A stretch of 64,000 nt of DNA from positions 186,001-250,000 of the forward strand of contig NZ_BMQP01000007.1 of NCBI RefSeq assembly GCF_014648175.1, written 5' to 3'. The notes under the pieces were generated by a model. It searched no databases. It was not told where the DNA came from and saw only the letters and a list, made by a program, of their open reading frames with translations. The DNA is from Planobispora rosea (GTDB lineage: Bacteria; Actinomycetota; Actinomycetes; Streptosporangiales; Streptosporangiaceae). Shown piece after piece: positions 1-9,500 of the stretch. Positions within the stretch are counted from its first letter, which is position 1. Each line of letters opens with the position of its first letter. A program made the translations under genes and the position numbers.

Positions 1-411
1 CCGGGCCGGCTCTACCTTCCGGCCGTGATGGACCCGGTCTACGGCTTCCAGGCGGTCAACGTCGAGGCCCAGCAGAAGAACGAGTCGTCGCTGCTGCACT
101 TCACCCGGAAGATGCTGGGCATCCGGCGGCGGCACCCGGTCTTCGGCACCGGCGCCTACATCGAGCTGTGGTCGGACAACCCCGCGGTGCTGACCTTCGT
201 CCGCGAGGACGGCGACGACACGATGCTGTGCGTCAACAATCTGTCCGGGCACCCGCAGCCGGTCCAGCTGGACCTGCGCCGCTACGAGGGCATGACCCCG
301 GTCGAGGCCCGCGGCGGGGTGCCGTTCCCGGTGATCGGCGACCCGCCGTACGTGCTGACCCTGCCGGGTCACGGCTTCTTCTGGTTCCAGCTCACCCACC
401 TGGAACGGTGA
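1..411 (+). CDS. treS: Trehalose synthase (maltose alpha-D-glucosyltransferase), 3' end only
   Basis: The reading frame is open from the first base, so the 5' part lies outside the window; about 136 residues remain, ending at TGA 409-411. The tail has the late part of a GH13 TreS barrel (MDPVYGFQAVNVEAQQ, then a helix with LLHFTRKMLGIRRRHPVFG) followed by the C-terminal beta domain (VLTFVREDGDDTMLCVNNLSG). TreS interconverts maltose and trehalose in the cytoplasm. The neighbouring gene is convergent, 36 bases away, with no strong hairpin in the gap. Assignment to TreS rather than another GH13 enzyme rests on the tail alone, but the helix and the NLSGHPQPV strand are typical of TreS. Confidence 0.85.
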   Translation, partial: PGRLYLPAVMDPVYGFQAVNVEAQQKNESSLLHFTRKMLGIRRRHPVFGTGAYIELWSDNPAVLTFVREDGDDTMLCVNNLSGHPQPVQLDLRRYEGMTPVEARGGVPFPVIGDPPYVLTLPGHGFFWFQLTHLER

Positions 412-447
412 TCCGGCCGGTCCGCGGCGGCGCCGTGGAGGCGGGCG

Positions 448-2727
448 CTACCGGGCGGTGACCGGGACCTGGGCCCGGGCGGCCCTGCGGGCGGGGATCA
501 ACGCCACCAGCAGGGCCGCCCCGATCACCGTGCCCGCGGCGATCGCGAGGGTCGGCGCGGACGGGGTGCGGCCGATGCCCGCGCCCACCCCGCTCGTGTG
601 GCCCTGCAGGTCGATCAGGCCGGCGACCACCGAGGCCCCGGCCGCCGTACCGGCCACCACTCCCAGCACGGCCGGCAGCCCCGTCCCGGTCACCAGGGTG
701 GCGGCCACCTGCCGGGGGGTGAGGCCCATGGCCTTGAGCACCGCCAGGTCGAGCGCGTGGTCGCGCAGGCCCAGGGCGCTGGCGGTGAGCAGGTTGGCCA
801 GGGCCAGCAGGGCGAGGACGACGGTCAGCGCCACGATCACCACCCGGATCACCGCGAGCCGCTCGGCCGGGTTGACCGCCGCCCGTACCTCCAGCGCCTC
901 CCCGGAGGCGGCCAGCAGCCGGGCGCGGACCGTCGCGGGGTCGGCGCCCTGCCTGAGCACCAGGCCGTAGAACTGGGGCGGCACGGCGTCCTTGGCCGCG
1001 AGGCTGTCGATGCCGAGGGAGAGGACCTCCCCGTCGTGCTCGGGCTCCACCACCCGGCCCACGATGTGCACGATCAGCGGCGTGCCGCCGACCGTCATCC
1101 GCACCCGGTCGCCGATCTCCGCGCCCAGCAGGTCGAGCAGCCCCTGGCCGGCGACGGCCTCGCCGCGCGCGGCGAACATCCGGCCCTCCACCACCGAGAA
1201 GGGGTACGGCTCGGCGGAGGTGCCGAGCGCGCGGGCCAGCACGCTCCGGGTCTGCTCCGGTTCCAGGGCGGAGACCTCGGCCCCGGGGTAGACGGCCGCG
1301 ACGTCCGGGTCGGCTCCGGCCAGGCGGGCGGCGACCTCGGCCGGGAGCCGTCCCGGGTGGACGGTGAGCGCAGCGGCCTGGCCGACCCGTTCGGGGTGGC
1401 GCAGGAAGTCGTCGAGGGTGGCCCAGCAGCCGAGGCCGATGGTGATCATCATCATGGGTACGGCCAGGCCGACGACGCTCAGCACCGCGGGGGTCCTGCG
1501 GGTGAAGGCGTCGCGGGTGCCCAGCACGAGGGCGGGCGGGAGCCGTACCAGGAGGGCGAGCCGGGCCAGCCGCGACAGGCGTCCCCGGGGCGGGGCGGCG
1601 GGCGCGGCGGGGATGGGCGGGGTGCGCCCGCCGCGCCAGGCGGGCAGGGCCACGGCCACGAGGACCACCGCGGCGGTGCCTCCGGTGATCGCGAGCAGCG
1701 GGACCGGGGAGAGCGGCAGGATCGGCAGGCCGTCGAGCGTGAAGGTCGCGACGAGACGGCCACAGGCCAGGCCGAGGGCGATACCGAGCAGGCCGAGCGC
1801 GCCGTGCTCGGTGACGAGGACCGCGAAGACCTGCCCCCGGGTGTAGCCGAGGGACTTGAGGGTCGCGATGTCCCGGGTCTGGGTCAGCACCCGGCCACCC
1901 GTCGCGTTGGCGAGGGCCAGGGCGGCGGCGACCAGCCCGGCGGTGCCGAAGAGCGCCAGCAGCAGACCGAGCAGCCGGTTGTCCAGCTCCATGGACGCGC
2001 TTACCTCCCGCCAGGTGGACATGCGCTGGATCCGCTCGTCGAGCAGGGTGACGGCGCCGTGGACGGCCGGGAGGGTGTCCTCGCCGTCGGCCAGCCGCAG
2101 CCCGGTGACCGACTCGCTGCGGCCCTGGGCCGGTTCGATCTCGTTGAGGGTCTCCGGCAGGGTCCAGGCGAGGCCGGGGGTCCATTCGGGATAGAAGCCC
2201 TGGTCGGAACTGTCGGCGAGACCGACCACGACCAGCGGGTGGGAGGCGCCGCTGAGCGCGGTGACGGGGAAGGGGTCACCGACCCGCAGGCCCAGCGCCT
2301 GGGCGAAGGAGCGCTCGGCGACCACGCCGCCGCCGTCGGCGGGGCGGAGCCAGCGGCCCTCGCGGACGAGCGGCGCGGCCACCCGGGGCGGTTCGGCGGT
2401 CGCCTCTCGCAGCGCGACCGGCGACTTCTTCCCGTCCAGCACGAGGGTCACCGGCGCCGTGCGGTACGGCCCGGCGACCTGCTCCACGCCCGGCAGCCGT
2501 GACAGCGCGGCGACGTCGGGCGCGTCCTCGGTGTGGATCCACACGTGCGCGCCCTTGGTCTGGATGAACAGCCTCCGCCACGGGTTGGTCCCGTCCTCCA
2601 GCAGGGTCGCCGACGTGATCAGCGCGGTGACGATCCCGGTCACGGCGAGGACGGTGAGGATCGCCTGTCCCCGCCGCGCCCGCAGGTCCGCCCTGATCCA
2701 CCGCGCCGAGGCCCGGACCGTGCCCAC
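448..2727 (-). CDS. FtsX-type ABC transporter permease
   Basis: 759-residue membrane protein with a GTG start just behind GAGGCG. An N-terminal membrane segment (about residues 20-45) is followed by a large extracytoplasmic region of about 200 residues, a central membrane cluster (LLGLLLALFGTAGLVAAALALA onward), a second extracytoplasmic region and a C-terminal three-helix FtsX block. This duplicated FtsX layout belongs to MacB/LolCDE-like systems that export or extract lipids, peptides or antibiotics rather than import nutrients. It starts 4 bases after the stop of the ATPase gene, so the two form one transporter. The substrate cannot be read from the sequence. Confidence 0.88.
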   Translation of the reverse strand: MGTVRASARWIRADLRARRGQAILTVLAVTGIVTALITSATLLEDGTNPWRRLFIQTKGAHVWIHTEDAPDVAALSRLPGVEQVAGPYRTAPVTLVLDGKKSPVALREATAEPPRVAAPLVREGRWLRPADGGGVVAERSFAQALGLRVGDPFPVTALSGASHPLVVVGLADSSDQGFYPEWTPGLAWTLPETLNEIEPAQGRSESVTGLRLADGEDTLPAVHGAVTLLDERIQRMSTWREVSASMELDNRLLGLLLALFGTAGLVAAALALANATGGRVLTQTRDIATLKSLGYTRGQVFAVLVTEHGALGLLGIALGLACGRLVATFTLDGLPILPLSPVPLLAITGGTAAVVLVAVALPAWRGGRTPPIPAAPAAPPRGRLSRLARLALLVRLPPALVLGTRDAFTRRTPAVLSVVGLAVPMMMITIGLGCWATLDDFLRHPERVGQAAALTVHPGRLPAEVAARLAGADPDVAAVYPGAEVSALEPEQTRSVLARALGTSAEPYPFSVVEGRMFAARGEAVAGQGLLDLLGAEIGDRVRMTVGGTPLIVHIVGRVVEPEHDGEVLSLGIDSLAAKDAVPPQFYGLVLRQGADPATVRARLLAASGEALEVRAAVNPAERLAVIRVVIVALTVVLALLALANLLTASALGLRDHALDLAVLKAMGLTPRQVAATLVTGTGLPAVLGVVAGTAAGASVVAGLIDLQGHTSGVGAGIGRTPSAPTLAIAAGTVIGAALLVALIPARRAARAQVPVTAR

Positions 2728-2731
2728 CGCC

Positions 2732-3478
<747 letters not shown>

Positions 3479-3520
3479 CGGTCGCTCACCCCTCCTCACT
3501 CGCTTCGTCCGCCCCCCGCT

Positions 3521-4027
3521 TCAGCTGAGATCCTCCTGGCATCGTTCGAGCCAGTCCAGATCCGCCTGGAGATGCAGCATGGCCCCCTCGATCAGCAGGA
3601 GCGCGACCCGGTCCTCCGGAGCGGTCCGCTCGGCGAGTCCGTTGAGGTCACGCATGATCGAAAGGTAGTGGCGGCGCTGGCGATTGATCAACGCCATCCG
3701 GTCGGCGACTCCGGTCATCGGGGCCAGCACGAGCTTCATGAAGAACTCGTCGCGGACCCTCGGCCCCTCGGTGGGCTCGTCGGCCCAGGCGTCGAGGGCC
3801 TCCCGGCCGGCGGCCGTCAGATAGTAGACCTTCTTGTTCGGCCGGTTGGACTGTTCGACGTCCACCGCGCGTACCAGGCCGTCCTTCTCCAGACGCCCCA
3901 GGGTCACGTAGATCTGGCCGATGTTCGGTGACGGGTAGGCACTGCCAAAGATCTGTTCAAGCGCCTGTTTGAGCTCGTATCCGTGGGCAGGTTCCTTCGC
4001 GAGGAGCGCCAGCAGGAACAGCCGCAC
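3521..4027 (-). CDS. PadR family transcriptional regulator
   Basis: 168 residues. GTG 4027 is chosen because AGGAGG lies 5 bases upstream; GTG 4033 would overlap that site. The protein has the PadR winged helix (LFLLALLAKEPAHGYELKQALEQIFG, then YPSPNIGQIYVTLGRLEKDGLV, residues 1-60) and a long C-terminal helical dimerisation region of the VirB-like type. PadR proteins repress small exporter operons and are released by ligands, and the gene is first in an operon with the exporter. The intergenic region upstream, shared with a divergent sugar-binding protein gene, contains strong inverted repeats that are candidate operators. Confidence 0.9.
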   Translation of the reverse strand: MRLFLLALLAKEPAHGYELKQALEQIFGSAYPSPNIGQIYVTLGRLEKDGLVRAVDVEQSNRPNKKVYYLTAAGREALDAWADEPTEGPRVRDEFFMKLVLAPMTGVADRMALINRQRRHYLSIMRDLNGLAERTAPEDRVALLLIEGAMLHLQADLDWLERCQEDLS

Positions 4028-4050
4028 GCCCACCTCCTCATCGTGCTCAC

Positions 4051-4106
4051 GTTATGTGAGCGTTACGGATGCATCCGTTGACGTCCACATTAACGCTGTG
4101 CATAAC
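4051..4106. promoter_or_regulatory. Inverted repeats between padR and the sugar-binding protein gene
   Basis: Two symmetric elements are visible. An imperfect long inverted repeat has arms GTTATG..AGCGTTA (4051-4065) and TAACGCT..CATAAC (4091-4106). Inside it lies a perfect 14-base palindrome ACGGATGCATCCGT (4065-4078). Both are in the 133-base gap between two divergent starts, so they are likely operators for PadR, for a sugar regulator, or both. The binding protein is inferred. Confidence 0.55.
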
Positions 4107-4160
4107 ATGAATGCAGGTACCTAACACGTATGTAACCGCCCCGAAACCCGGAGGTCGTCG

Positions 4161-5456
4161 GTGCATCGTCTGCTTCTCGCCGCACTCGCCGCGATCACGC
4201 TGGCGGGGTGCGCGGCGGGGGCGGCCGGCGAGACGGACCCCGCGGACCTCGGGGAGCCCGCGGAGCTCACGGCGCGGTCCGGCGGGAGCGGCCCGTTCAC
4301 CCTGGTGATCGGGCGGGACACGACCGCCTATCTGCAACCGCTGCTCGACCGGTGGAACCGGGATCATCCCGCCGAGCAGGTCACCCTGCTCGAGCTTCCC
4401 GAGGCCGCCGACGAGCAGCGCGCGCAGATGGTCGCCAACCTCCAGGCGAAGAGCGACCGCTACGACGTGCTGGGCCTGGACGTGGTCTGGACGGCGGAGT
4501 TCGCCGACGCCGGCTGGATCGTGCCGCTGGACCGGAGCCTGTTCCCGCTCGACCGGTTCCTGCAGCCGGCCGTGGGCACGGCCGTCTACCGGGACAAGCT
4601 CTGGGCGGTGCCGTACACCAGCAACGCCGGGCTGCTCTACTACCGCAAGGACCTGCTCGCCAAGGAGGGCTTCACCCCGCCCACGACCTGGGCGCAGTTG
4701 CGCGAGCAGGCGCGCGCCCTGCACGACGAGTACGGCATCGGCGGCTACGCCGGGCAGTTCCTGGCCTACGAGGGGCTGACCGTCAACGTCGCCGAGGCGG
4801 TGCAGTCGGCGGGCGCCGGGCCGATCCTCAGCCGGGACGGCACGCAGGTGACCATGGACCCGGCCAAGGCGGAGACCGGTCTGGACTTCCTCATGGACGG
4901 GTTCCGGGAGGGGTGGATCCCGGCCGAGTCGCTCTCCTTCAAGGAGGAGGAGTCGAGACTGGCCTTCCAGGAGGGCCGCCTGGCCTTCGCCCGGAACTGG
5001 CCGCACGCCTACGGCCCGGCCACCCAGTCGGAGATCGGCGAGAAGTTCGCCGTCACCAGGCTGCCCGGCCTCGACGGGCCGGGCTCCAGTTCGCTGGGCG
5101 GGGCGAACCTCGCGCTCAGCGCCTACTCCAAGCGGCAGAAGTCGGCGGTGGAGTTCATCCGCTACTTCACCGGCCTGGAGAACCAGCGGCGGGTGCTCAC
5201 CGAGGGCTCGTTCCCACCCGTGTGGACCGAGCTGTACGACGATCCCGCCCTGATCGAACGCTTCCCCTACCTGCCGGTCCTCAAGCAGAGCATCCTGTCC
5301 GCCACGCCGAGGCCGGCGACCGCCAACTACGACCAGGTGAGCCTGGCGATCGCCAGCGCGGTCTCCAACGCGCTCATCCCGCCCTTCGAGGAGTCCAGCG
5401 GCGACGTCGTCGCTTCCATGAGAGACCAGCTCAACGAGATCATCCGGGCTCGCTGA
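4161..5456 (+). CDS. Extracellular sugar-binding lipoprotein, first copy
   Basis: 431 residues from GTG 4161, with GGAGG 7 bases upstream. The N-terminus is a lipoprotein signal with lipobox LAGC at residues 16-19, so the mature protein is anchored outside the membrane. The rest is a family 1 solute-binding protein: a first lobe with LVIGRDTTAYLQPLLDRWN, YDVLGLDVVWTAEFADAGWIVPLD, a hinge region with WAVPYTSNAGLLYYRKDLL, and SLGGANLALSAYSK in the second lobe. Proteins of this type bind oligosaccharides or trehalose/maltose-like sugars. A second binding protein gene follows 78 bases downstream, so one transporter may be served by two receptors. The exact sugar is unknown. Confidence 0.88.
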   Translation: MHRLLLAALAAITLAGCAAGAAGETDPADLGEPAELTARSGGSGPFTLVIGRDTTAYLQPLLDRWNRDHPAEQVTLLELPEAADEQRAQMVANLQAKSDRYDVLGLDVVWTAEFADAGWIVPLDRSLFPLDRFLQPAVGTAVYRDKLWAVPYTSNAGLLYYRKDLLAKEGFTPPTTWAQLREQARALHDEYGIGGYAGQFLAYEGLTVNVAEAVQSAGAGPILSRDGTQVTMDPAKAETGLDFLMDGFREGWIPAESLSFKEEESRLAFQEGRLAFARNWPHAYGPATQSEIGEKFAVTRLPGLDGPGSSSLGGANLALSAYSKRQKSAVEFIRYFTGLENQRRVLTEGSFPPVWTELYDDPALIERFPYLPVLKQSILSATPRPATANYDQVSLAIASAVSNALIPPFEESSGDVVASMRDQLNEIIRAR

Positions 5457-5534
5457 CCGGAGCCGCCCGGCGAGCCGCCGAACCCGCCGGTCCGACCCGC
5501 AGGGAGTTACGAAAGCACAGGAGGTCTGTTCGAC

Positions 5535-6869
5535 ATGCGCAAAACCATCACCCTGGCGACCGTAGCGGGTCTCGCCGTCGCGCTCGCCGCGTGCGGTGGC
5601 GGCGGCGGCGAGACCGCCGAGCCCACCTCTCCGGCGACGGGCGGCGCCACCTCCGCCCCCGCGGCGGGCAAGACCCTGGAGGGCCAGACCGTCGAGGTCG
5701 CCGCGAAGTGGACCGGGGCGGAGCAGGAGAACTTCCAGAAGGTGCTGGACGCCTTCACCGCCAAGACCGGCGCCAAGGTCACCTACTCCTCCACCGGTGA
5801 GGACACCGGCGCCTACCTCGGGCCGCGGATCCAGGGCGGCAGCCCGCCGGACGTCGCGATCCTGCCCCAGCCCGGCCTGGTCCAGCAGTACGCCGACGAC
5901 GACGCGCTCAAGCCGCTCACCCCCGAGGTGATCAAGCAGCTCGACGAGAACTACACCCCGTACTGGAAGGAGCTGGGCTCGGCCGACGGCCAGGTCTACG
6001 GCGTGCTGGTGAAGGCCGCCCACAAGTCGCTCATCTGGTACCGCGACCAGGCCTTCACCGACGCCGGGGTGCAGCCGCCCACCACCTGGGACGAGCTCAT
6101 CACGGCCGCCCAGACCGTCGCCGACTCCGGGACCGCGCCGTTCGCCCTCTGCGGGGCGTCCGGCTGGACCCTGACCGACCTGTTCGAGAACGTCTACCTG
6201 TCCACCGCCGGGCCGGAGAACTACACCAAGCTCTCCAAGCACGAGATCCCGTGGACCGACCCGAGCGTGACCACCGCGCTGGAGAAGATGGCGCAGATCT
6301 TCGGCAAGCAGGAGTTCATGCTCGGCGGCAGCTCCGGCGCCCTGCAGACCGACTTCCCCGGCTGCGTGACCCAGGTCTACGGCCAGGACAAGGCCGCCAT
6401 GATCATCGAGGCCGACTTCGTGGGCACCACGGCCGAGGAGTCGGACGCCAAGCTGGGCGAGGAGGCCAAGTACTTCCCGTTCCCCAAGGCCGGCGACACC
6501 GCTCCGGTCGTGCTGGGCGGCGACGTCGCGGTGGCGATGAAGGACAGCCCGGGTGCGATGGCGCTGCTGGAGTTCCTCGCCTCCAAGGAGGGCGGCGAGA
6601 TCTGGGCCAAGCTCCCCGGCTACCTGTCGCCCAACCGCAACGTCTCCCCGGACAACTACCCGAGTGACCTGACCAAGCAGCTCGCTCAGACGATCATCTC
6701 CGCGGGTGAGTCGGTCCGCTACGACATGTCCGACCTCGCGCCCAGCGCCTTCGGCGGCACCGACGGCAAGGGCGAGTGGAAGCTCCTTCAGGACTTCCTG
6801 CGCAATCCGTCCGACGTCAAGGGCATCCAGCGCCAGCTTGAGGCCGAGGCCAAGAAGGCCTGGAAGTAA
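5535..6869 (+). CDS. Extracellular sugar-binding lipoprotein, second copy (alpha-glucoside-like)
   Basis: 444 residues, ATG preceded by AGGAGG. A signal with lipobox LAAC (residues 17-20) is followed by a Gly/Thr/Pro-rich linker, then a family 1 binding fold (KVTYSSTGEDTGAYLGPRIQGGSPPDVAILPQPGLV; YGVLVKAAHKSLIWYRDQAF; ATTFWDEL-like lobe; VVLGGDVAVAMKDSPGAM). The pattern resembles AglE-type alpha-glucoside receptors. The next gene, 12 bases downstream, is a permease, so this is the receptor most tightly linked to the transporter. No ATPase gene is present; actinomycetes commonly use a shared MsiK-type ATPase, which I infer here. Confidence 0.9.
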   Translation: MRKTITLATVAGLAVALAACGGGGGETAEPTSPATGGATSAPAAGKTLEGQTVEVAAKWTGAEQENFQKVLDAFTAKTGAKVTYSSTGEDTGAYLGPRIQGGSPPDVAILPQPGLVQQYADDDALKPLTPEVIKQLDENYTPYWKELGSADGQVYGVLVKAAHKSLIWYRDQAFTDAGVQPPTTWDELITAAQTVADSGTAPFALCGASGWTLTDLFENVYLSTAGPENYTKLSKHEIPWTDPSVTTALEKMAQIFGKQEFMLGGSSGALQTDFPGCVTQVYGQDKAAMIIEADFVGTTAEESDAKLGEEAKYFPFPKAGDTAPVVLGGDVAVAMKDSPGAMALLEFLASKEGGEIWAKLPGYLSPNRNVSPDNYPSDLTKQLAQTIISAGESVRYDMSDLAPSAFGGTDGKGEWKLLQDFLRNPSDVKGIQRQLEAEAKKAWK

Positions 6870-6881
6870 GGGGAGACGGCC

Positions 6882-8423
6882 GTGACCGACAGGTTGGACG
6901 GCCCGCAGGACCCGCGTGGCGGCCACGCCCGCGGGTCCTCCCCCGGACCGCACGACGCATCCGGCGACGCCGACCCCACGCCCGGCGACGCTCCCCCCGC
7001 CGCCGGTGACGACGGGAAGGTGCATCCCGCACTGTCCGACGTCCGCTCCGAGGATCCGCTGGTCCCCGCCGCCGAGCCGGAGGTCGCGACCGCCGGGCCC
7101 GCCGCCCCGGAGGCCGTTCCGGCACCGGCCCGGCGCTCCCGGCTGGGACCGCGGCCGACGCTGGCGGCCCTGTTCCTGCTTCCGAGCCTGGTGCTGCTCG
7201 GCGCGATGGTGCTCTATCCGATCGGTTACTCCATCTACCGGAGTTTCTACGGAGCCAACGAACGGGACTTCGTCGGCCTGGACAACTACGCGACGATCTT
7301 CACCGACGCCTCGACCCTGACCACCATCAGGAACAACCTGATCTGGGTCGTGGTCGCCCCCCTGCTGGTCACCGTGATAGGCCTGATCTTCGCGGTGCTG
7401 ACCGAGCGGATCCGCTGGGCGACCGCGTTCAAGCTGATCGTGTTCATGCCCATGGCGGTCTCACTGCTGGCCTCCGGTGTCATCTTCCGCCTGGTCTATG
7501 AGCAGGACCCGGACCGCGGCGTGGCCAACGCCGTGATCTCCTCGGTCTCGGGCGTGTTCGGCGGCGGTCAGGGGTATCCGGACGCCCGCCCCCGGGGCGG
7601 CGACCAGTCCCCGATCGCCGCCGAGGGCCGCGCGGTGGTGACCAAGCAGCCCGCCCAGCCGGGACAGCCCGTGCTCCTCCCGCTGGTCGGCGTCAAGCCC
7701 GCCGGCCTCGCCTCGGCCGCCCCGGCGAAGGCCGCCCAGCCGGCCCCGGGCGAGCTGACCGGGACCGTGTGGGTGGACTTCACCCAGGGCGGCGGCGGAC
7801 AGCCCAACCAGGTGGACGGCACCGAGAAGGGCCTGGCGGGGATGACCGTCGAGGCGGTCCAGAACGGCGCGGTCAGGGCGGAGGCCACCACCGAGGCCGA
7901 CGGGACCTTCCGGCTGACCGGCCTGGCCCCGGGCGACTACGTCGTACGGCTCCCGCAGTCGAACTTCGAGGCGTCCTTCAACGGCCTCAGCTGGCTCGGC
8001 CCGACGCTGATCACCCCGGCGATCATCGGTGCGTTCATCTGGGTGTGGGCCGGGTTCGCCATGGTGCTGATCGCGGCGGGGCTCTCGGCCATCCCGCGTG
8101 ACGCGCTGGAGGCCGCCCGCATCGACGGCGCCACCGAGTGGCAGGTGTTCCGCCGGATCACCGTCCCGCTGCTCTCCCCGGTGCTGCTCGTCGTGCTCGT
8201 CACGATGATCATCAACACGTTGAAGGTCTTCGACCTGGTCTTCATCATCGCGCCGGGATCGGTGCAGCCGAACGCCAACGTCATCGCGCTGGAGATGTGG
8301 CGGGTCTCCTTCGGCGGCGGCGGGAACCAGGGGCTGGGCAGCGCGCTGGCTATCTTCCTGCTGATCCTCGTGCTGCCCTTCATGATCCTCAACATCCGGC
8401 GGTTCAGGAGGGACAACCAGTGA
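6882..8423 (+). CDS. Sugar ABC transporter permease with an inserted extracellular beta domain
   Basis: 513 residues from GTG 6882, with GGGGAG upstream. About 85 N-terminal residues are acidic, Pro/Ala-rich and probably cytoplasmic. Helices 1-3 follow (LAALFLLPSLVLLGAMVLYP; WVVVAPLLVTVIGLIFAVL; VFMPMAVSLLASGVIF). Then comes a large insertion, about residues 220-365, with a Pro/Ala linker and a prealbumin-like SdrD-B/SpaA-type domain (GELTGTVWVDF ... GLAGMTVEAVQ ... TTEADGTFRLTGLAPGDYVVRLP). The ordinary MalF-type half resumes with the EAA loop (EAARIDGATEWQVFRRITVP, about 405-425). Usual family members are about 290-310 residues, so the insert is a real addition facing outside. Confidence 0.9.
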   Translation: MTDRLDGPQDPRGGHARGSSPGPHDASGDADPTPGDAPPAAGDDGKVHPALSDVRSEDPLVPAAEPEVATAGPAAPEAVPAPARRSRLGPRPTLAALFLLPSLVLLGAMVLYPIGYSIYRSFYGANERDFVGLDNYATIFTDASTLTTIRNNLIWVVVAPLLVTVIGLIFAVLTERIRWATAFKLIVFMPMAVSLLASGVIFRLVYEQDPDRGVANAVISSVSGVFGGGQGYPDARPRGGDQSPIAAEGRAVVTKQPAQPGQPVLLPLVGVKPAGLASAAPAKAAQPAPGELTGTVWVDFTQGGGGQPNQVDGTEKGLAGMTVEAVQNGAVRAEATTEADGTFRLTGLAPGDYVVRLPQSNFEASFNGLSWLGPTLITPAIIGAFIWVWAGFAMVLIAAGLSAIPRDALEAARIDGATEWQVFRRITVPLLSPVLLVVLVTMIINTLKVFDLVFIIAPGSVQPNANVIALEMWRVSFGGGGNQGLGSALAIFLLILVLPFMILNIRRFRRDNQ

Positions 8424-9295
8424 CGGCCCCCACTCTCGGCGCACCGCCGCGCAGCACCCTCGGCCGGATCGTCGACCGGGTGGGCGGCGGCGTGGTCCAG
8501 GTGCTGCTCGTGCTGATCGGCATCTTCTGGCTGGTCCCCACCCTCGGCCTGTTCGTGGTCTCCATCCGCCAGGAGGCCGCCAACAACTCCAGCGGCTGGT
8601 GGACCGTGTTCACCAAGCCGGCCGAGCTGACCCTGTCCAGCTACAGCAGCCTGCTGTCCAGCGGCTTCACCTCGTCGTTCTGGAACACCGTGCTCATCGC
8701 GCTGCCCTCGACGATCCTGGTGATCGGCATCGCGGCCATGGCGGCCTACGCGTTCGCCTGGATGGAGTTCCCCGGCAGGGACGCGCTGTTCCTGGTGGTG
8801 GTCGCCCTGCTGGTGGTGCCGATCCAGATCGCGCTCATCCCGATCGCGAAGATGTACGGCGCCCTCGGCATCTTCGGCTCCATCCCCGGCGTGGTGCTCT
8901 TCCACGTCGCCTTCGGGCTCCCCTTCGCCATCTTCCTGCTCCGCAACTTCTTCGCGGGCATCCCCGCCTCGCTGCTGGAGGCGGCCCGGATGGACGGCGC
9001 GGGAGAGTGGAAGATCTTCTCGACCGTGGTGTTCCCGCTGGCCAAGCCGGCGGTCGCCTCGCTGGGGATCTTCCAGTTCCTCTGGGTCTGGAACGACCTG
9101 CTCGTCGCCCTGGTCTTCGCCAACACCGAGAACCAGCCGATGACCAAGGCTCTCCAGTCCCAGATGCGGCAGTTCGGAACCAACGTCGACATCCTCGCGC
9201 CGGGCGCGTTCCTGTCGCTGATCATTCCGCTGATCCTGTTCTTCGCCTTCCAGCGCTACTTCGTGCAGGGAATGTTGTCGGGATCGGTGAAATGA
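8420..9295 (+). CDS. Sugar ABC transporter permease, MalG/AglG type
   Basis: 291 residues; GTG 8420 overlaps the stop of the upstream permease (GTGA), indicating translational coupling. Six membrane helices are visible, beginning VVQVLLVLIGIFWLVPTLGLFVVSI, with the EAA loop SLLEAARMDGAGEWKIFSTVVFPLAKP in the second half and a C-terminus ending FQRYFVQGMLSGSVK, all typical of the MalG/AglG class. It forms the heterodimeric channel with the preceding permease. A strong hairpin 6 bases after the stop closes the operon. Confidence 0.93.
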   Translation: MTAPTLGAPPRSTLGRIVDRVGGGVVQVLLVLIGIFWLVPTLGLFVVSIRQEAANNSSGWWTVFTKPAELTLSSYSSLLSSGFTSSFWNTVLIALPSTILVIGIAAMAAYAFAWMEFPGRDALFLVVVALLVVPIQIALIPIAKMYGALGIFGSIPGVVLFHVAFGLPFAIFLLRNFFAGIPASLLEAARMDGAGEWKIFSTVVFPLAKPAVASLGIFQFLWVWNDLLVALVFANTENQPMTKALQSQMRQFGTNVDILAPGAFLSLIIPLILFFAFQRYFVQGMLSGSVK

Positions 9296-9300
9296 GGCGT

Positions 9301-9336
9301 GCCCGGCGGCGGAGAGCGCATGCTCCGCCGCCGGGC
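9301..9336 (+). terminator. Rho-independent-like hairpin after the sugar transporter operon
   Basis: Arms GCCCGGCGGCGGAG (9301-9314) and CTCCGCCGCCGGGC (9323-9336) pair perfectly over 14 bases with an 8-base loop. It begins 6 bases after the permease stop. No U-tract follows, as is usual in actinomycetes. Confidence 0.75.
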
Positions 9337-9390
9337 ACTCGCGGGGGCAGCTCCGGTACGGACCGCCGGGGGCGGAGCCTCCAACGCGGC

Positions 9391-9426
9391 CGTACCGGAG
9401 CTCGGGCCCGTACCGGAGCTCGGACC
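9391..9426. repeat. 18-base tandem duplication in the intergenic region
   Basis: Two consecutive 18-base units, CGTACCGGAGCTCGG(G/A)CC at 9391-9408 and 9409-9426, differ at one base. They lie in the otherwise gene-free stretch between the sugar permease and the metallopeptidase-like gene. No function is evident. Confidence 0.7.
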
Positions 9427-9455
9427 CGTTGCGGGGACCACGTGCCGTCCCGGTG

Positions 9456-9500
9456 ACCGGCGGCTCTTCCACCGGCGGCTCTTCCACCGGCGGTCCTTCT
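9456..9500. repeat. 15-base triplicate repeat at the 3' end of the peptidase-like gene
   Basis: The unit ACCGGCGGCTCTTCC occurs at 9456-9470 and 9471-9485, with a third degenerate copy at 9486-9500 that touches the stop codon of the convergent gene. It looks like replication slippage. Confidence 0.7.

Noticed and set aside
448..2502. Long open frames on the opposite strand of the FtsX permease gene, and similar long frames opposite both NRPS genes.
   Set aside because: They have Arg/Pro/Gly-rich low-complexity translations with no family resemblance, as expected for antisense frames in high-GC DNA.
9391..9500. A CRISPR-like array.
   Set aside because: Repeats are abutting tandem copies of 15 or 18 bases without spacers and no cas genes are nearby.
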